Source: Pueribacillus sp041725775 (GTDB taxonomy: Bacteria > Bacillota > Bacilli > Bacillales > UBA6769). From it: a stretch of 64,000 bases of DNA. Under the pieces are notes generated by a model that was not told where the DNA came from, ran no database searches, and was given only the letters and a program-made list of their open reading frames with translations. Shown one piece after another: positions 17,060 to 26,089 of the stretch. Within the stretch, counting starts at the first letter, position 1, and each line of letters begins with the position of its first letter. The DNA is taken from NCBI RefSeq assembly GCF_041725775.1, contig NZ_JBEUEL010000008.1, forward strand, positions 34,113 through 98,112, read 5' to 3'. The translations under genes and the position numbers were made by a program.

Positions 17060-17101
17060 AATGGCGAAGTCTGTTCTAGAAGAAATGGGACCTTCGCCAT
17101 T
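17060..17101 (+). other. Hairpin in the atpE-atpF gap
   Basis: Perfect 10-bp arms AATGGCGAAG (17060-17069) and CTTCGCCATT (17092-17101) enclose a 22-base loop. No T tract follows, so it is more likely an mRNA stability or processing element than a terminator. The gap of 258 bases is unusually long for this position in the operon. Confidence 0.6.
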
Positions 17102-17294
17102 CGTGTTGTCTAGCTTCTACGGCTCGCTTTGCCACAAATTGTGATGAGTATATGGCAATAAGAGCCTCTACAAACTTTGCAGCAACGATAAGAAGTTTCA
17201 AAAGTAGGTTCCGTACTCGAAAGAGTATTACAATATTTAGGATGACTTGCATCTTAACCTTTTCGTTACGTAGACTTCGAAGGGAGTGAAAAAA

Positions 17295-17801
17295 GTGGAA
17301 TTTTTGACAATTGGCGCAGTCGTCGATGGCGGCACAATTATAGCTCAATTGCTTATTTTCCTCATTTTACTTGCATTGTTACGCGCGTACGCATGGAAAC
17401 CATTAATGGGCATCATGAAGCAGCGCGAAGAACATATTTCATCGGAAATCGAAACAGCAGAAAAAAATCGCGCGGAAGCAGAGCGGTTTTTAGCTGAACA
17501 ACAAAGTGAATTAAAGAAAACGCGTGAAGAAGCACAAACGATGATTGAAAATGCAAAACAACTTGGTGAAAACCAAGGTAAAGAAATTATTGCGAATGCG
17601 AAAAATGAAGCTGAACGTATTAAGAAAGAAGCGGTGGCTGAAATCGAACGTGAGAAAGAAGCAGCGATCAATTCCCTTAAAGAACAGGTGGCTTCACTTT
17701 CAGTTATGATCGCATCAAAAGTTATTGAAAAAGAACTTGATGAAAAAGCTCAAGCGCAGTTAATCGATGAATACCTTAAAGAGGTAGGCGAAGAACGATG
17801 A
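17295..17801 (+). CDS. atpF: ATP synthase subunit b
   Basis: Subunit b is the peripheral stalk that holds F1 against the membrane sector. The protein has 168 residues: one N-terminal membrane helix (about 10-30) and then a long charged coiled coil (about 40-150; EETAEKNRAEAERFL type repeats, SLSVMIASKVIEKELDE near the end). The GTG at 17295 is used because AAGGGAG (17280-17286) lies 8 bases upstream; an in-frame GTG at 17286 lies within that site. It overlaps atpH by 4 bases. Confidence 0.94.
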   Translation: MEFLTIGAVVDGGTIIAQLLIFLILLALLRAYAWKPLMGIMKQREEHISSEIETAEKNRAEAERFLAEQQSELKKTREEAQTMIENAKQLGENQGKEIIANAKNEAERIKKEAVAEIEREKEAAINSLKEQVASLSVMIASKVIEKELDEKAQAQLIDEYLKEVGEER

Positions 17802-18349
17802 GCATGGGAAATGAACTCGTAGCGAAACGTTACGCTGTTGCCTTATTTGAGTTAGTGAAAGAAAAAGGAGCTTTATCTCAAGCTGAAAAAGAAGCTGAAC
17901 TTATTCAAACGCTTTTTAACAATGAGGAGCTTAATCATTTTTTTTCACATCCGAAAATTACAACAGAACAAAAAAAATCGTTACTTGTTGATTTTGTAAA
18001 AGATAAAATTTCAAATGAAGTATTGAACACACTCTTTTTAATGCTTGACCGTAAGCGAGGCGATAGCATCGCTGAAATGGCGAAACAACTTTCATTGCTT
18101 GCGATGGAAGAGCGAAATGTAGCAGAAGCGGTTGTATACTCCGTTACGCCGCTCAACGAAGAACAGCAACAAACAATTTCAAAAATAATCGCTGAAAAAG
18201 TTGGGAAAGAAAGCTTGCGTATGCAAAACATTGTTCATCCTGATTTGCTTGGCGGATTAAGAATACGAGTTGGTAATCAAATTTTTGACGGCAGTGTAAG
18301 TGGTAAACTAGAAAGTTTAAAGCGCCAAATCACTGCGACAAACGTGTAA
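17798..18349 (+). CDS. atpH: ATP synthase subunit delta
   Basis: The delta subunit joins the b stalk to the top of F1. The protein has 183 residues with the N-terminal helical domain (AKRYAVALFELVKEKG) and the C-terminal family motif HPDLLGGLRIRVGNQIFDGSV. Its ATG overlaps the atpF stop (ATGA), so the two stalk proteins are translationally coupled. Confidence 0.95.
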   Translation: MSMGNELVAKRYAVALFELVKEKGALSQAEKEAELIQTLFNNEELNHFFSHPKITTEQKKSLLVDFVKDKISNEVLNTLFLMLDRKRGDSIAEMAKQLSLLAMEERNVAEAVVYSVTPLNEEQQQTISKIIAEKVGKESLRMQNIVHPDLLGGLRIRVGNQIFDGSVSGKLESLKRQITATNV

Positions 18350-18379
18350 TAGTGTGAATTCAAAAGGAGTCCTTATTGA

Positions 18380-18439
18380 ATGTCTATTACCCGAAATCGT
18401 ATCGTACCACACTATGATGATAGGGGTGAATTTTCATGA
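18380..18439 (+). CDS. Possible 19-codon leader ORF coupled to atpA
   Basis: ATG at 18380 opens 19 codons, encoding MSITRNRIVPHYDDRGEFS. AAAAGGAG (18362-18369) lies 10 bases upstream, and the TGA stop overlaps the atpA start as ATGA (18436-18439). The arrangement would couple atpA translation to this peptide, although atpA also has its own AGGGGTGA inside the ORF. No family is recognised; it may be chance. Confidence 0.35.
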   Translation: MSITRNRIVPHYDDRGEFS

Positions 18440-19950
18440 GCATCAATGCTGAAGAAATTAGTTCGCTTATAAAAAAGCAAATTGAAAATTATGAAAGTGA
18501 AATCGAAGTAAGCGAAGTCGGTACAGTTATCGAAGTGGGTGACGGTATCGCTCGTGTACATGGTCTTGACAACGTCATGGCAGGAGAGCTCGTTGAATTT
18601 TCAAACGGTGTCATGGGCATGTCCCAAAACTTAGAGGAAAATAACGTTGGGATTATTATTCTCGGACCGTATACAGACATCCGTGAAGGTGACGAAGTAA
18701 AACGGACAGGGCGGATTATGGAAGTTCCTGTCGGTGAAGAATTACTCGGTCGAGTCGTAAACTCATTAGGCCAACCGATTGACGGTCAAGGTCCAATTGA
18801 AACAACTAAAACCCGTCCAATTGAGAGCCCAGCACCAGGAGTAATGGATCGGAAGTCCGTTCATGAACCTCTCCAAACAGGTCAGAAAGCGATCGACGCG
18901 CTTATTCCAATTGGACGTGGACAACGTGAGCTTATTATTGGAGACAGACAAACAGGGAAAACTTCGATTGCCATTGATACGATCATCAATCAAAAAGATG
19001 AAGATATGATTTGTATTTATGTTGCAATCGGACAAAAAGAATCAACCGTTCGTGGCGTCGTAGAAACGTTTCGCCAACACGGTGCACTTGACTATACAAT
19101 TGTCGTCTCAGCGACAGCTTCACAGCCAGCACCACTATTGTTCCTTGCACCTTATGCAGGTGTAACAATGGGTGAAGAATTTATGTATAACGGAAAGCAC
19201 GTACTTGTCGTCTATGATGACTTATCGAAACAAGCAGCTGCCTACCGTGAGCTATCTTTATTGCTTCGTCGTCCTCCAGGCCGTGAAGCGTACCCTGGTG
19301 ACGTTTTCTACTTGCATTCACGTTTGCTAGAGCGTTCCGCTAAGCTAAGTGATGCACTTGGTGGCGGCTCATTAACAGCCCTTCCATTTATTGAAACACA
19401 AGCAGGAGACGTTTCAGCATATATTCCGACGAACGTAATCTCAATTACAGACGGACAAATTTTCTTACAATCTGACTTATTCTTCTCGGGTGTGCGTCCA
19501 GCTGTAGACGCAGGTTTATCTGTATCACGTGTCGGTGGATCAGCACAAATTAGTGCGATGAAAAAAGTTGCTGGTACACTTCGACTTGACTTAGCGTCTT
19601 ACCGTGAACTCGAGGCGTTCGCTCAATTCGGTTCAGACCTTGACAAAGCAACACAAGCTCGCTTAAATCGTGGTGAACGTACAGTTGAAGTTTTAAAGCA
19701 AGGATTGCATAAACCGTTAGCGGTTGAGAAGCAAGTTGCGATTTTATATGCGTTAACACGTGGATTCCTTGACGATATTCCAGTAGAAGATATCTCGCGT
19801 TTTGAAGAAGATTACTACACGTGGCTCGAACATAATCGGAAAGAAATTCTCGACACGATTCGTGAAACGGGTAAGTTACCAGATGAGGAAAAGTTTAACG
19901 AAGCAATTACAGACTTTAAGAAAACATTCGTAACAAGTAATAAAAAATAA
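18436..19950 (+). CDS. atpA: ATP synthase subunit alpha
   Basis: Alpha is the non-catalytic nucleotide-binding subunit of F1 and supplies the arginine finger to the catalytic sites. The protein has 504 residues: N-terminal beta-barrel, P-loop GDRQTGKT (169-176), the segment SVSRVGGSAQ carrying the arginine finger, and a C-terminal helical domain. All family landmarks are present and the length is normal. It is preceded by AGGGGTGA (18423-18430). Confidence 0.98.
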   Translation: MSINAEEISSLIKKQIENYESEIEVSEVGTVIEVGDGIARVHGLDNVMAGELVEFSNGVMGMSQNLEENNVGIIILGPYTDIREGDEVKRTGRIMEVPVGEELLGRVVNSLGQPIDGQGPIETTKTRPIESPAPGVMDRKSVHEPLQTGQKAIDALIPIGRGQRELIIGDRQTGKTSIAIDTIINQKDEDMICIYVAIGQKESTVRGVVETFRQHGALDYTIVVSATASQPAPLLFLAPYAGVTMGEEFMYNGKHVLVVYDDLSKQAAAYRELSLLLRRPPGREAYPGDVFYLHSRLLERSAKLSDALGGGSLTALPFIETQAGDVSAYIPTNVISITDGQIFLQSDLFFSGVRPAVDAGLSVSRVGGSAQISAMKKVAGTLRLDLASYRELEAFAQFGSDLDKATQARLNRGERTVEVLKQGLHKPLAVEKQVAILYALTRGFLDDIPVEDISRFEEDYYTWLEHNRKEILDTIRETGKLPDEEKFNEAITDFKKTFVTSNKK

Positions 19951-19954
19951 ACAT

Positions 19955-20101
19955 TTAAACATTTTGCATCACAGTTTGTGCATGTCCTTCCAGGATACGT
20001 GTCATCGGTACGCCGCCTAAAAACCAACAAATTATGGAAATGGCGGCACTTGTATATCCTGTGTATTGCAGTAAGTTACGCGCTTCTGCAATTGTGTACA
20101 T
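19955..20101 (-). CDS. Possible antisense small protein in the atpA-atpG gap
   Basis: On the minus strand an ATG at 20101 opens 48 codons ending in TAA at 19955. The sequence starts MYTIAEARNLLQYTGY and has a central hydrophobic stretch (ISIICWFLGG). A strong Shine-Dalgarno GGAGG lies 6 bases upstream (minus strand; plus CCTCC at 20109-20113). It almost exactly fills the 185-base atpA-atpG gap. I recognise no family. It may be a real antisense gene or a chance ORF. Confidence 0.35.
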   Translation of the reverse strand: MYTIAEARNLLQYTGYTSAAISIICWFLGGVPMTRILEGHAQTVMQNV

Positions 20102-20135
20102 GACGAACCTCCATAATAAGGTGGTGAATTAGCAA

Positions 20136-20996
20136 GTGGCATCTTTACGCGACATTAAAACTAAAATTAATTCAACAAAAAAAATGCGGCAAATTACGAA
20201 AGCAATGGAAATGACATCCGCGGCAAAATTAAGCCGAGCTGAAATGAATGCGAAACGATTTGTCGTATATATGGATAAAATACAAGAAGTTGTTGCGAGT
20301 ATCGCTCTCGGTAGCCAAAGTGCAACACATCCGATGTTAGAAAGTCGTGAAGTTAAGAAAACAGGCTACTTAGTCATAACTGCTGACAGTGGGCTTGCTG
20401 GCGCATACAACAGCAACATCATTCGTAAAGTTTTACAAACGATCGAAGAACGCCATACATCGAAAGATGAATATGCAATCATTGCAATCGGAAAAATGGG
20501 GTTACAATTTTTCCAAAAACGTGGTATGCCTGTCGTTGAATCTGTTGTCGGGTTAAAAGATCAACCTGAGTTTTCTGAAATTAAAGCGATCGCTTCGAAC
20601 GCAGTAAGCTTGTTTAGTGAGGGTGTGTATGATGAACTATTTATGTACTATAATCACTTCGTCAGTGCGATTTCACAACAAGTAACTGAAAAGAAGCTAT
20701 TGCCAATTACAGATTTACAGCAGGGACAAACAACATTAAGTTCATATGAATATGAGCCTTCAGAAGAAGAAATATTAAATAAGTTACTCCCGCAATATGC
20801 TGAAAGCTTGATTTATGGTGCACTGCTTGATGCTAAAGCAAGTGAACACGGAGCACGAATGACTGCAATGAAAAGCGCATCAGATAATGCGGAAGAACTT
20901 ATCGATTCATATACACTTGCTTACAACCGTGCACGACAAGCAGCAATCACACAAGAAATTAGTGAAATTGTCGGTGGGGCAGCAGCATTAGAATAA
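20136..20996 (+). CDS. atpG: ATP synthase subunit gamma
   Basis: Gamma is the rotating shaft of F1. The protein has 286 residues with the conserved N-terminal helix (LRDIKTKINSTKKMRQITKAMEM), the TADSGLAGAYN segment and the C-terminal helix ending RARQAAITQEISEIVGGAAALE. It starts with GTG after AAGGTGGTG (20119-20127). Confidence 0.97.
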   Translation: MASLRDIKTKINSTKKMRQITKAMEMTSAAKLSRAEMNAKRFVVYMDKIQEVVASIALGSQSATHPMLESREVKKTGYLVITADSGLAGAYNSNIIRKVLQTIEERHTSKDEYAIIAIGKMGLQFFQKRGMPVVESVVGLKDQPEFSEIKAIASNAVSLFSEGVYDELFMYYNHFVSAISQQVTEKKLLPITDLQQGQTTLSSYEYEPSEEEILNKLLPQYAESLIYGALLDAKASEHGARMTAMKSASDNAEELIDSYTLAYNRARQAAITQEISEIVGGAAALE

Positions 20997-21222
20997 CCAT
21001 CTAGCTTATTCGACTTAAGGCTGCAGCTACTCACTGCATAGAAAAACTGTTGTTGCAACGTCAACACGAGCATATTGATGTGCGCTAGGTTTAAGGAAGA
21101 TTTGACGTGTTTTCACAGAATGTGTGACTTCTATATTACTCACAAGCGATCGATAGTCTTGTTAAAAGAAGTGCTCGAAAGCTGATCTTATTTTTTAGCG
21201 ATTATAATTAGGAGGGAAAACG

Positions 21223-22644
21223 ATGAGCAATGGACGAGTTGTTCAAGTAATGGGTCCCGTCGTTGACGTTAAGTTTGACAGCGGCGCTCTCCCTGAAATA
21301 AACAACGCGCTGAAAATTGATTATAAAGCGCAATCAGAGTCCGAAGCGGACATCGATTTAACACTTGAAGTTGCTTTACATCTTGGTGATGATACAGTCC
21401 GTACGGTAGCGATGTCGTCAACTGATGGTGTAAAACGCGGCATGGAAGTTGTAAATACAGGTGGACCGATTTCCGTTCCAGTCGGTGATGTAACGTTAGG
21501 ACGCGTGTTTAACGTACTAGGTGATCACATTGATCTCGGTGAGGCAATTCCAGAAGAAGAACGCCGTGATCCGATCCACCGTGAAGCACCAAAATACGAA
21601 AACCTTTCAACAAAAACAGAGATTTTAGAAACAGGAATTAAAGTTGTTGACCTTCTCGCTCCATATATTAAAGGTGGAAAAATCGGTCTATTCGGTGGAG
21701 CAGGTGTAGGAAAAACAGTATTAATTCAAGAACTTATTAACAACATCGCTCAAGAACACGGTGGGATTTCTGTTTTCGCAGGTGTTGGTGAGCGTACACG
21801 TGAAGGTAACGACTTGTACTTTGAAATGAAAGATTCTGGAGTAATCGATAAAACGGCGATGGTATTTGGTCAAATGAACGAACCACCAGGTGCACGTCTC
21901 CGTGTTGCTCTAACTGGGCTTACAATGGCTGAGTATTTCCGTGATGAACAAGGTCAAGACGTCCTATTGTTTATCGACAACATTTTCCGGTTTACACAAG
22001 CAGGTTCTGAAGTATCTGCACTTCTTGGCCGGATGCCATCTGCGGTTGGTTATCAGCCTACACTCGCAACGGAAATGGGACAATTGCAAGAACGAATTAC
22101 ATCAACAAACGTTGGTTCTGTAACATCGATTCAAGCCGTTTACGTGCCAGCGGATGACTATACTGACCCAGCTCCGGCAACAACGTTTGCTCACTTAGAT
22201 GCAACGACAAACTTGGAGCGTAAACTTTCAGAGCAAGGAATCTATCCGGCTGTAGACCCGCTCGCATCAACGTCTCGTGCACTTTCACCAGAAATTGTAG
22301 GTGAAGAACATTACAATGTTGCCAGACAAGTACAGCAAACACTTCAAAAATATCGTGAATTGCAAGACATTATTGCAATTCTAGGTATGGATGAATTGTC
22401 AGATGAGGATAAATTAACGGTCGCACGTGCACGCCGTATTCAATTCTTCTTATCACAAAACTTCCACGTAGCTGAACAATTTACAGGACAACCAGGTTCT
22501 TACGTACCTGTAGAAGAAACTGTAAAAGGATTTAAAGAAATTCTTGAAGGAAAGTATGACCATCTCCCAGAAGATGCTTTCCGTCTCGTCGGACGGATTG
22601 AGGAAGTAATCGAAAAAGCAAAAGAAATGGGAGTCGAAGTATAA
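21223..22644 (+). CDS. atpD: ATP synthase subunit beta
   Basis: Beta carries the catalytic sites for ATP synthesis. The protein has 473 residues with the P-loop GGAGVGKT (158-165), the catalytic glutamate in GVGERTREGND and the motif DELSDED, the local form of the DELSEED loop that touches gamma. AGGAGGG precedes the ATG. The 226-base gap upstream contains no convincing gene. Confidence 0.98.
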   Translation: MSNGRVVQVMGPVVDVKFDSGALPEINNALKIDYKAQSESEADIDLTLEVALHLGDDTVRTVAMSSTDGVKRGMEVVNTGGPISVPVGDVTLGRVFNVLGDHIDLGEAIPEEERRDPIHREAPKYENLSTKTEILETGIKVVDLLAPYIKGGKIGLFGGAGVGKTVLIQELINNIAQEHGGISVFAGVGERTREGNDLYFEMKDSGVIDKTAMVFGQMNEPPGARLRVALTGLTMAEYFRDEQGQDVLLFIDNIFRFTQAGSEVSALLGRMPSAVGYQPTLATEMGQLQERITSTNVGSVTSIQAVYVPADDYTDPAPATTFAHLDATTNLERKLSEQGIYPAVDPLASTSRALSPEIVGEEHYNVARQVQQTLQKYRELQDIIAILGMDELSDEDKLTVARARRIQFFLSQNFHVAEQFTGQPGSYVPVEETVKGFKEILEGKYDHLPEDAFRLVGRIEEVIEKAKEMGVEV

Positions 22645-22682
22645 CGACGTAAATTCCTAACTATTCAGCCTGACTTGAGGAT

Positions 22683-22711
22683 GCTTATCACCAGATAATC
22701 TGGTGATAAGC
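22683..22711 (+). other. Strong hairpin in the atpD-atpC gap
   Basis: A perfect inverted repeat, GCTTATCACCAG(AT) and (AT)CTGGTGATAAGC, forms a 12-bp stem with a 5-base loop. No T tract follows (AAGGATAAC). It may lower or stabilise the transcript ahead of atpC. Confidence 0.6.
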
Positions 22712-22832
22712 AAGGATAACACATCTGTACGATGGTCCATATCGATCATGAATGTAAATGATTGAATTTGGATTACTGAATAACAGGTTGATGAGGTGGA
22801 GCACCTGTCGTTACGTAAGGAGGGGTTTTCAC

Positions 22833-23231
22833 ATGAGTAAAGTAAAAGTTAGTGTTGTCACCCCAGACGGTCCCGTTTATAGCGGTGAAGCAGAAATGGT
22901 GAGTGTGAAAGGACTTGGCGGAGAACTCGGAATTTTACCGAATCATATTCCGTTCGTAACACCACTCACGATCAATCCAATTCGCTTAATGAATGACGGA
23001 AAATCTGATTTGGTTGCTGTCCACGGTGGCTTCATTGAAGTTAGACCTGACGAGATTACAATTTTGGCACAGGCAGCTGAATTACCTTCTACAATTGATG
23101 TTGAACGTGCAAGGAAGGCAAAAGAACGGGCAGAGGAAAGACTTAGACAAGGACAACAAGAAAAAATAGATTTTGTCCGAGCGGAAAACGCTTTAAAGCG
23201 TGCCTTAAACCGTTTGGAAGTAGCGGAGTAA
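22833..23231 (+). CDS. atpC: ATP synthase subunit epsilon
   Basis: Epsilon sits on the shaft and inhibits ATP hydrolysis. The protein has 132 residues with an N-terminal beta sandwich (VTPDGPVYSGEAEMVSVKGLGGELGILPNH) and a C-terminal helical hairpin rich in Ala, Arg and Glu. The ATG at 22833 gives the family start and lies 8 bases after AAGGAGGGG (22817-22825); upstream in-frame codons would add a 25-residue unrelated extension. It is the last gene of the atp operon. Confidence 0.95.
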   Translation: MSKVKVSVVTPDGPVYSGEAEMVSVKGLGGELGILPNHIPFVTPLTINPIRLMNDGKSDLVAVHGGFIEVRPDEITILAQAAELPSTIDVERARKAKERAEERLRQGQQEKIDFVRAENALKRALNRLEVAE

Positions 23232-23240
23232 ACAGATGAG

Positions 23241-23272
23241 CACTGAGTGAGCGTTTTCACTTGGTGTTTTTT
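23241..23272 (+). terminator. Terminator of the atp operon
   Basis: The 10-bp stem CACTGAGTGA/TCACTTGGTG (two G-T pairs) is followed by six T. Confidence 0.75.
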
Positions 23273-23304
23273 CTGCCCGCAATAATTCCATAAGGAGTGA
23301 TCCG

Positions 23305-23541
23305 ATGGAAAGCATTGCGATTCAAGGGATCGTTAATATCGTTATCGTTCTTGTTATCATCGTCATAACTTGGTGGGCATTGCAAGCGTTTAAGATAGAC
23401 TTATTCGTAAAAAACCCAAACGGACCCCAAGCAAAAGCACTCCTCATCTTACTTACCATAGCCATTGGTTCATTAGTCGGAAACTTTTTTATTCATTATT
23501 TAGAATGGGCGACGTGGATTAAATACATATTTACAGTCTGA
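23305..23541 (+). CDS. ywzB: DUF1146 membrane protein YwzB
   Basis: This 78-residue membrane protein has two transmembrane helices flanking WWALQAFKIDLFVKNPNGPQAKALLILL, the mark of the DUF1146/YwzB family. Function is unknown. It sits between the atp operon and ywmB-murAA, as in B. subtilis, with AAGGAGTGA upstream of the ATG. Confidence 0.9.
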   Translation: MESIAIQGIVNIVIVLVIIVITWWALQAFKIDLFVKNPNGPQAKALLILLTIAIGSLVGNFFIHYLEWATWIKYIFTV

Positions 23542-23660
23542 AACGTCGAAAGTTGACGATAACTTCCATGTATGAACAACCACTTCTTGACCAAGATTGT
23601 TAATAGTAGGTGTTCAAAAAAACTTTGAACAACCGCTAATGAGGAGAGGAGTCGTTGTTC

Positions 23661-24428
23661 ATGAAACATGTGGGAAGCATCTTTACGATCATTGGATTAA
23701 TGATAAGTATACATGCGCTCAAGGGTCAACATGAGTCATATCCAGTTTCAAACAAAGACAAAAATATAAAACCACTTTTACAAATTGTATCCGTAATGAA
23801 CGAAGTTGGCGCCGAAATCGACACGTGGCATTTGCAAGCAAAAGATAAGCACGGTTTGATCTCTAATCGCGAAGGGTATAAATCAACAGTAAACGATATA
23901 AAACAGATTGCGAATGATTTTAAATGGGAAGAACCTATCAATGAAGGCGACAGCATAAAAATCGAAGGAACGAGACATTCACTTCGTGGTCAAATCCGTG
24001 AGTCGATTTCAATTTTAACCTATCACAATCACAATCAATACGAAACGAAAATTTCATACGAAATGATGGGTCATGATTGGCTAGAGAGTATGAAGAACGA
24101 CATATTTTCGCTTTTTTCGACTCGTACGTCAGAACTATTTTTAGAAAATCCCTCAATTTCCACTTGTGTAACTGGAAATTTCAATGATACAATGGAGATT
24201 GCTGTGAATACTCAATCGAAAAATATAATGCGTCTGTTGCGTGCGAATTTTGTCGAAAGTCTTGAGGAAGAGTCGTTTGTTTCTCTCTCCGCATATACAA
24301 ATCAATGGGATACATCAATTACAACCAATCATAAAAAGATGAATCTTCAAATCGCACTACGAGACCAAGGGTTAAACAAGCCAACTCGTGTACTGATTGG
24401 AACACCTATTTTAACAGCTGAATACTAA
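23661..24428 (+). CDS. ywmB: YwmB-family protein (TATA-box-binding-like fold)
   Basis: This protein of 255 residues has an N-terminal signal peptide or anchor (about 1-20), followed by a domain of the YwmB family (DUF1779), which structurally resembles TATA-binding protein but is exported. Position directly before murAA and spoIID matches ywmB. Function is unknown; a cell-envelope or sporulation role is inferred from context. The ATG at 23661 follows GAGGAGAGGAG; an in-frame TTG at 23655 is a weaker choice. Confidence 0.82.
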   Translation: MKHVGSIFTIIGLMISIHALKGQHESYPVSNKDKNIKPLLQIVSVMNEVGAEIDTWHLQAKDKHGLISNREGYKSTVNDIKQIANDFKWEEPINEGDSIKIEGTRHSLRGQIRESISILTYHNHNQYETKISYEMMGHDWLESMKNDIFSLFSTRTSELFLENPSISTCVTGNFNDTMEIAVNTQSKNIMRLLRANFVESLEEESFVSLSAYTNQWDTSITTNHKKMNLQIALRDQGLNKPTRVLIGTPILTAEY

Positions 24429-24461
24429 TATAGAAACTAACTCGACGCGGAGGGGAATACG

Positions 24462-25790
24462 TTGGAAAAAATCATTGTCCGTGGTGGTAGTCGGCTGCAA
24501 GGCTCCGTGAAAGTCGAAGGAGCAAAAAATGCTGTACTGCCTGTCATAGCTGCATCAATTTTAGCAAAACAAGGAACGAGCACTATTTATGATGTGCCTG
24601 CCCTTGCTGATGTATATACGATTAAAGAAGTATTGGAAAATTTAAACTGTGATATTCAATTTTATGGAAATAAAATGTTTATTAATGCAGAAAATGAAAT
24701 TCGAACAGAAGCACCGTTCGAAGCGGTTCGAAAAATGCGCGCATCGTTCCTTATCATGGGACCTCTGCTTGCGAGACGCGGCCACGCCCGAATTGCATTG
24801 CCCGGTGGTTGTGCAATTGGGTCGCGGCCAATTGATCAACATTTAAAGGGATTTGAAGCGATGGGTGCAAAAGTAAAGATCGGCAACGGTTTTATTGAAG
24901 CGTTCGTCGATGGGAAACTACAAGGCGCCAAGATTTATTTAGACTTCCCTAGCGTCGGTGCAACAGAAAATATAATGATGGCAGCGTCGTTAGCAGAAGG
25001 AACGACAGTGATTGAAAATGCTGCAAAAGAACCGGAAATCGTTTGCTTAGCGAATTATTTGAATGCAATGGGTGCAAAAGTTCGCGGAGTAGGTACGGGT
25101 ACCATTCGTATCGATGGTGTTGAAGAACTACACAGTGCTGAACATACAGTCATTAGCGATCGAATTGAAGCAGGAACTTTTATGGCAGCAGCTGCAATTA
25201 CAGGCGGCGATGTATTTATTGAAGGAGCAGTATCAGAACATTTACGTCCACTAATTGCTAAAATGGAAGAGATGGGTGTAACGATTGTTGAACGAGAAAA
25301 CGGGTTGAATGTGATAGGGCCTGAAAAGTTAAAGCCAGTTGATATAAAAACAATGCCACACCCTGGATTTCCAACGGATATGCAGTCCCAAATGATGGCA
25401 TTGCTCATGAGAGCAGACGGAACAAGTGTCATAACCGAGACCGTATTTGAAAATCGTTTTATGCACGTTGAAGAATTTCGTCGTATGAACGCAGATATCA
25501 AAATAGAAGGTCGCTCGGCAATCATTAAAGGTCACACGAATCTTCAAGGTGCTGAAGTATTTGCGACAGATTTAAGAGCAGGTGCTGCATTAATTATAGC
25601 TGGTCTCGTTGCAGACGGATATACACGTGTTGTCGACCTTCATCATATCGACCGAGGCTATGTAAATTTAGAAAATAAATTGGCATCCATCGGGGCGGAA
25701 ATTGAGCGTGTCGTAGAGGAGCCAACTCCTGTCGGAGAGGCAGTTCCAAAAAACCAGCCATTTTTAAAAATTAATCCTAAATTTGTTTAA
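24462..25790 (+). CDS. murAA: UDP-N-acetylglucosamine 1-carboxyvinyltransferase
   Basis: MurA adds enolpyruvate from PEP to UDP-GlcNAc, the first committed step of peptidoglycan synthesis and the target of fosfomycin. The protein has 442 residues in two inside-out alpha/beta domains. The catalytic cysteine is C117 in ALPGGCAIGSRP, so the protein should be fosfomycin-sensitive at this position, and K22-N23 in the N-terminus are present. It starts with TTG after GCGGAGGGG. Position before spoIID identifies it as the MurAA rather than the MurAB (MurZ) copy. Confidence 0.95.
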   Translation: MEKIIVRGGSRLQGSVKVEGAKNAVLPVIAASILAKQGTSTIYDVPALADVYTIKEVLENLNCDIQFYGNKMFINAENEIRTEAPFEAVRKMRASFLIMGPLLARRGHARIALPGGCAIGSRPIDQHLKGFEAMGAKVKIGNGFIEAFVDGKLQGAKIYLDFPSVGATENIMMAASLAEGTTVIENAAKEPEIVCLANYLNAMGAKVRGVGTGTIRIDGVEELHSAEHTVISDRIEAGTFMAAAAITGGDVFIEGAVSEHLRPLIAKMEEMGVTIVERENGLNVIGPEKLKPVDIKTMPHPGFPTDMQSQMMALLMRADGTSVITETVFENRFMHVEEFRRMNADIKIEGRSAIIKGHTNLQGAEVFATDLRAGAALIIAGLVADGYTRVVDLHHIDRGYVNLENKLASIGAEIERVVEEPTPVGEAVPKNQPFLKINPKFV

Positions 25791-25810
25791 TTAAATCAAT
25801 CCATAAGAAA

Positions 25811-25836
25811 GCGGCAGCAATGTCGTTTTTTCTTTT
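25811..25836 (+). terminator. Terminator after murAA
   Basis: A short stem CGGCA/TGTCG closed by a GCAA tetraloop is followed by TTTTTTCTTTTT. The remaining 250 bases up to spoIID hold no further recognisable gene. Confidence 0.6.
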
Positions 25837-26089
25837 TGTTCTAATAGCTCGTCCTTCCCCATAAAATAGTAAAGCGATTGACAATTTTGTTCACCAAATA
25901 GGAATTAGAACAGAACCTTTACAACTTCAAGTTGAGGCAGACTACAAACGGCAGACGCGTGAACAACAATGTCTGTAAGACTCACATCTAGTCTTTTTCA
26001 TTTATTAACGTCGATGTCGTGATCATTAGTGGAAAATAAACTACTGTATGAAAAAGTCTTGCTTCACAGACAGGGGGAATGTAGCCTCA

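Noticed and set aside
17076..17252. Minus-strand ORF of 58 codons in the atpE-atpF gap, starting MQVILNIVILFRVRN
   Set aside because: It has only a weak AAAAGG site and part of it is the perfect hairpin arm; less convincing than the antisense ORF in the atpA-atpG gap. Transcript data could revive it.
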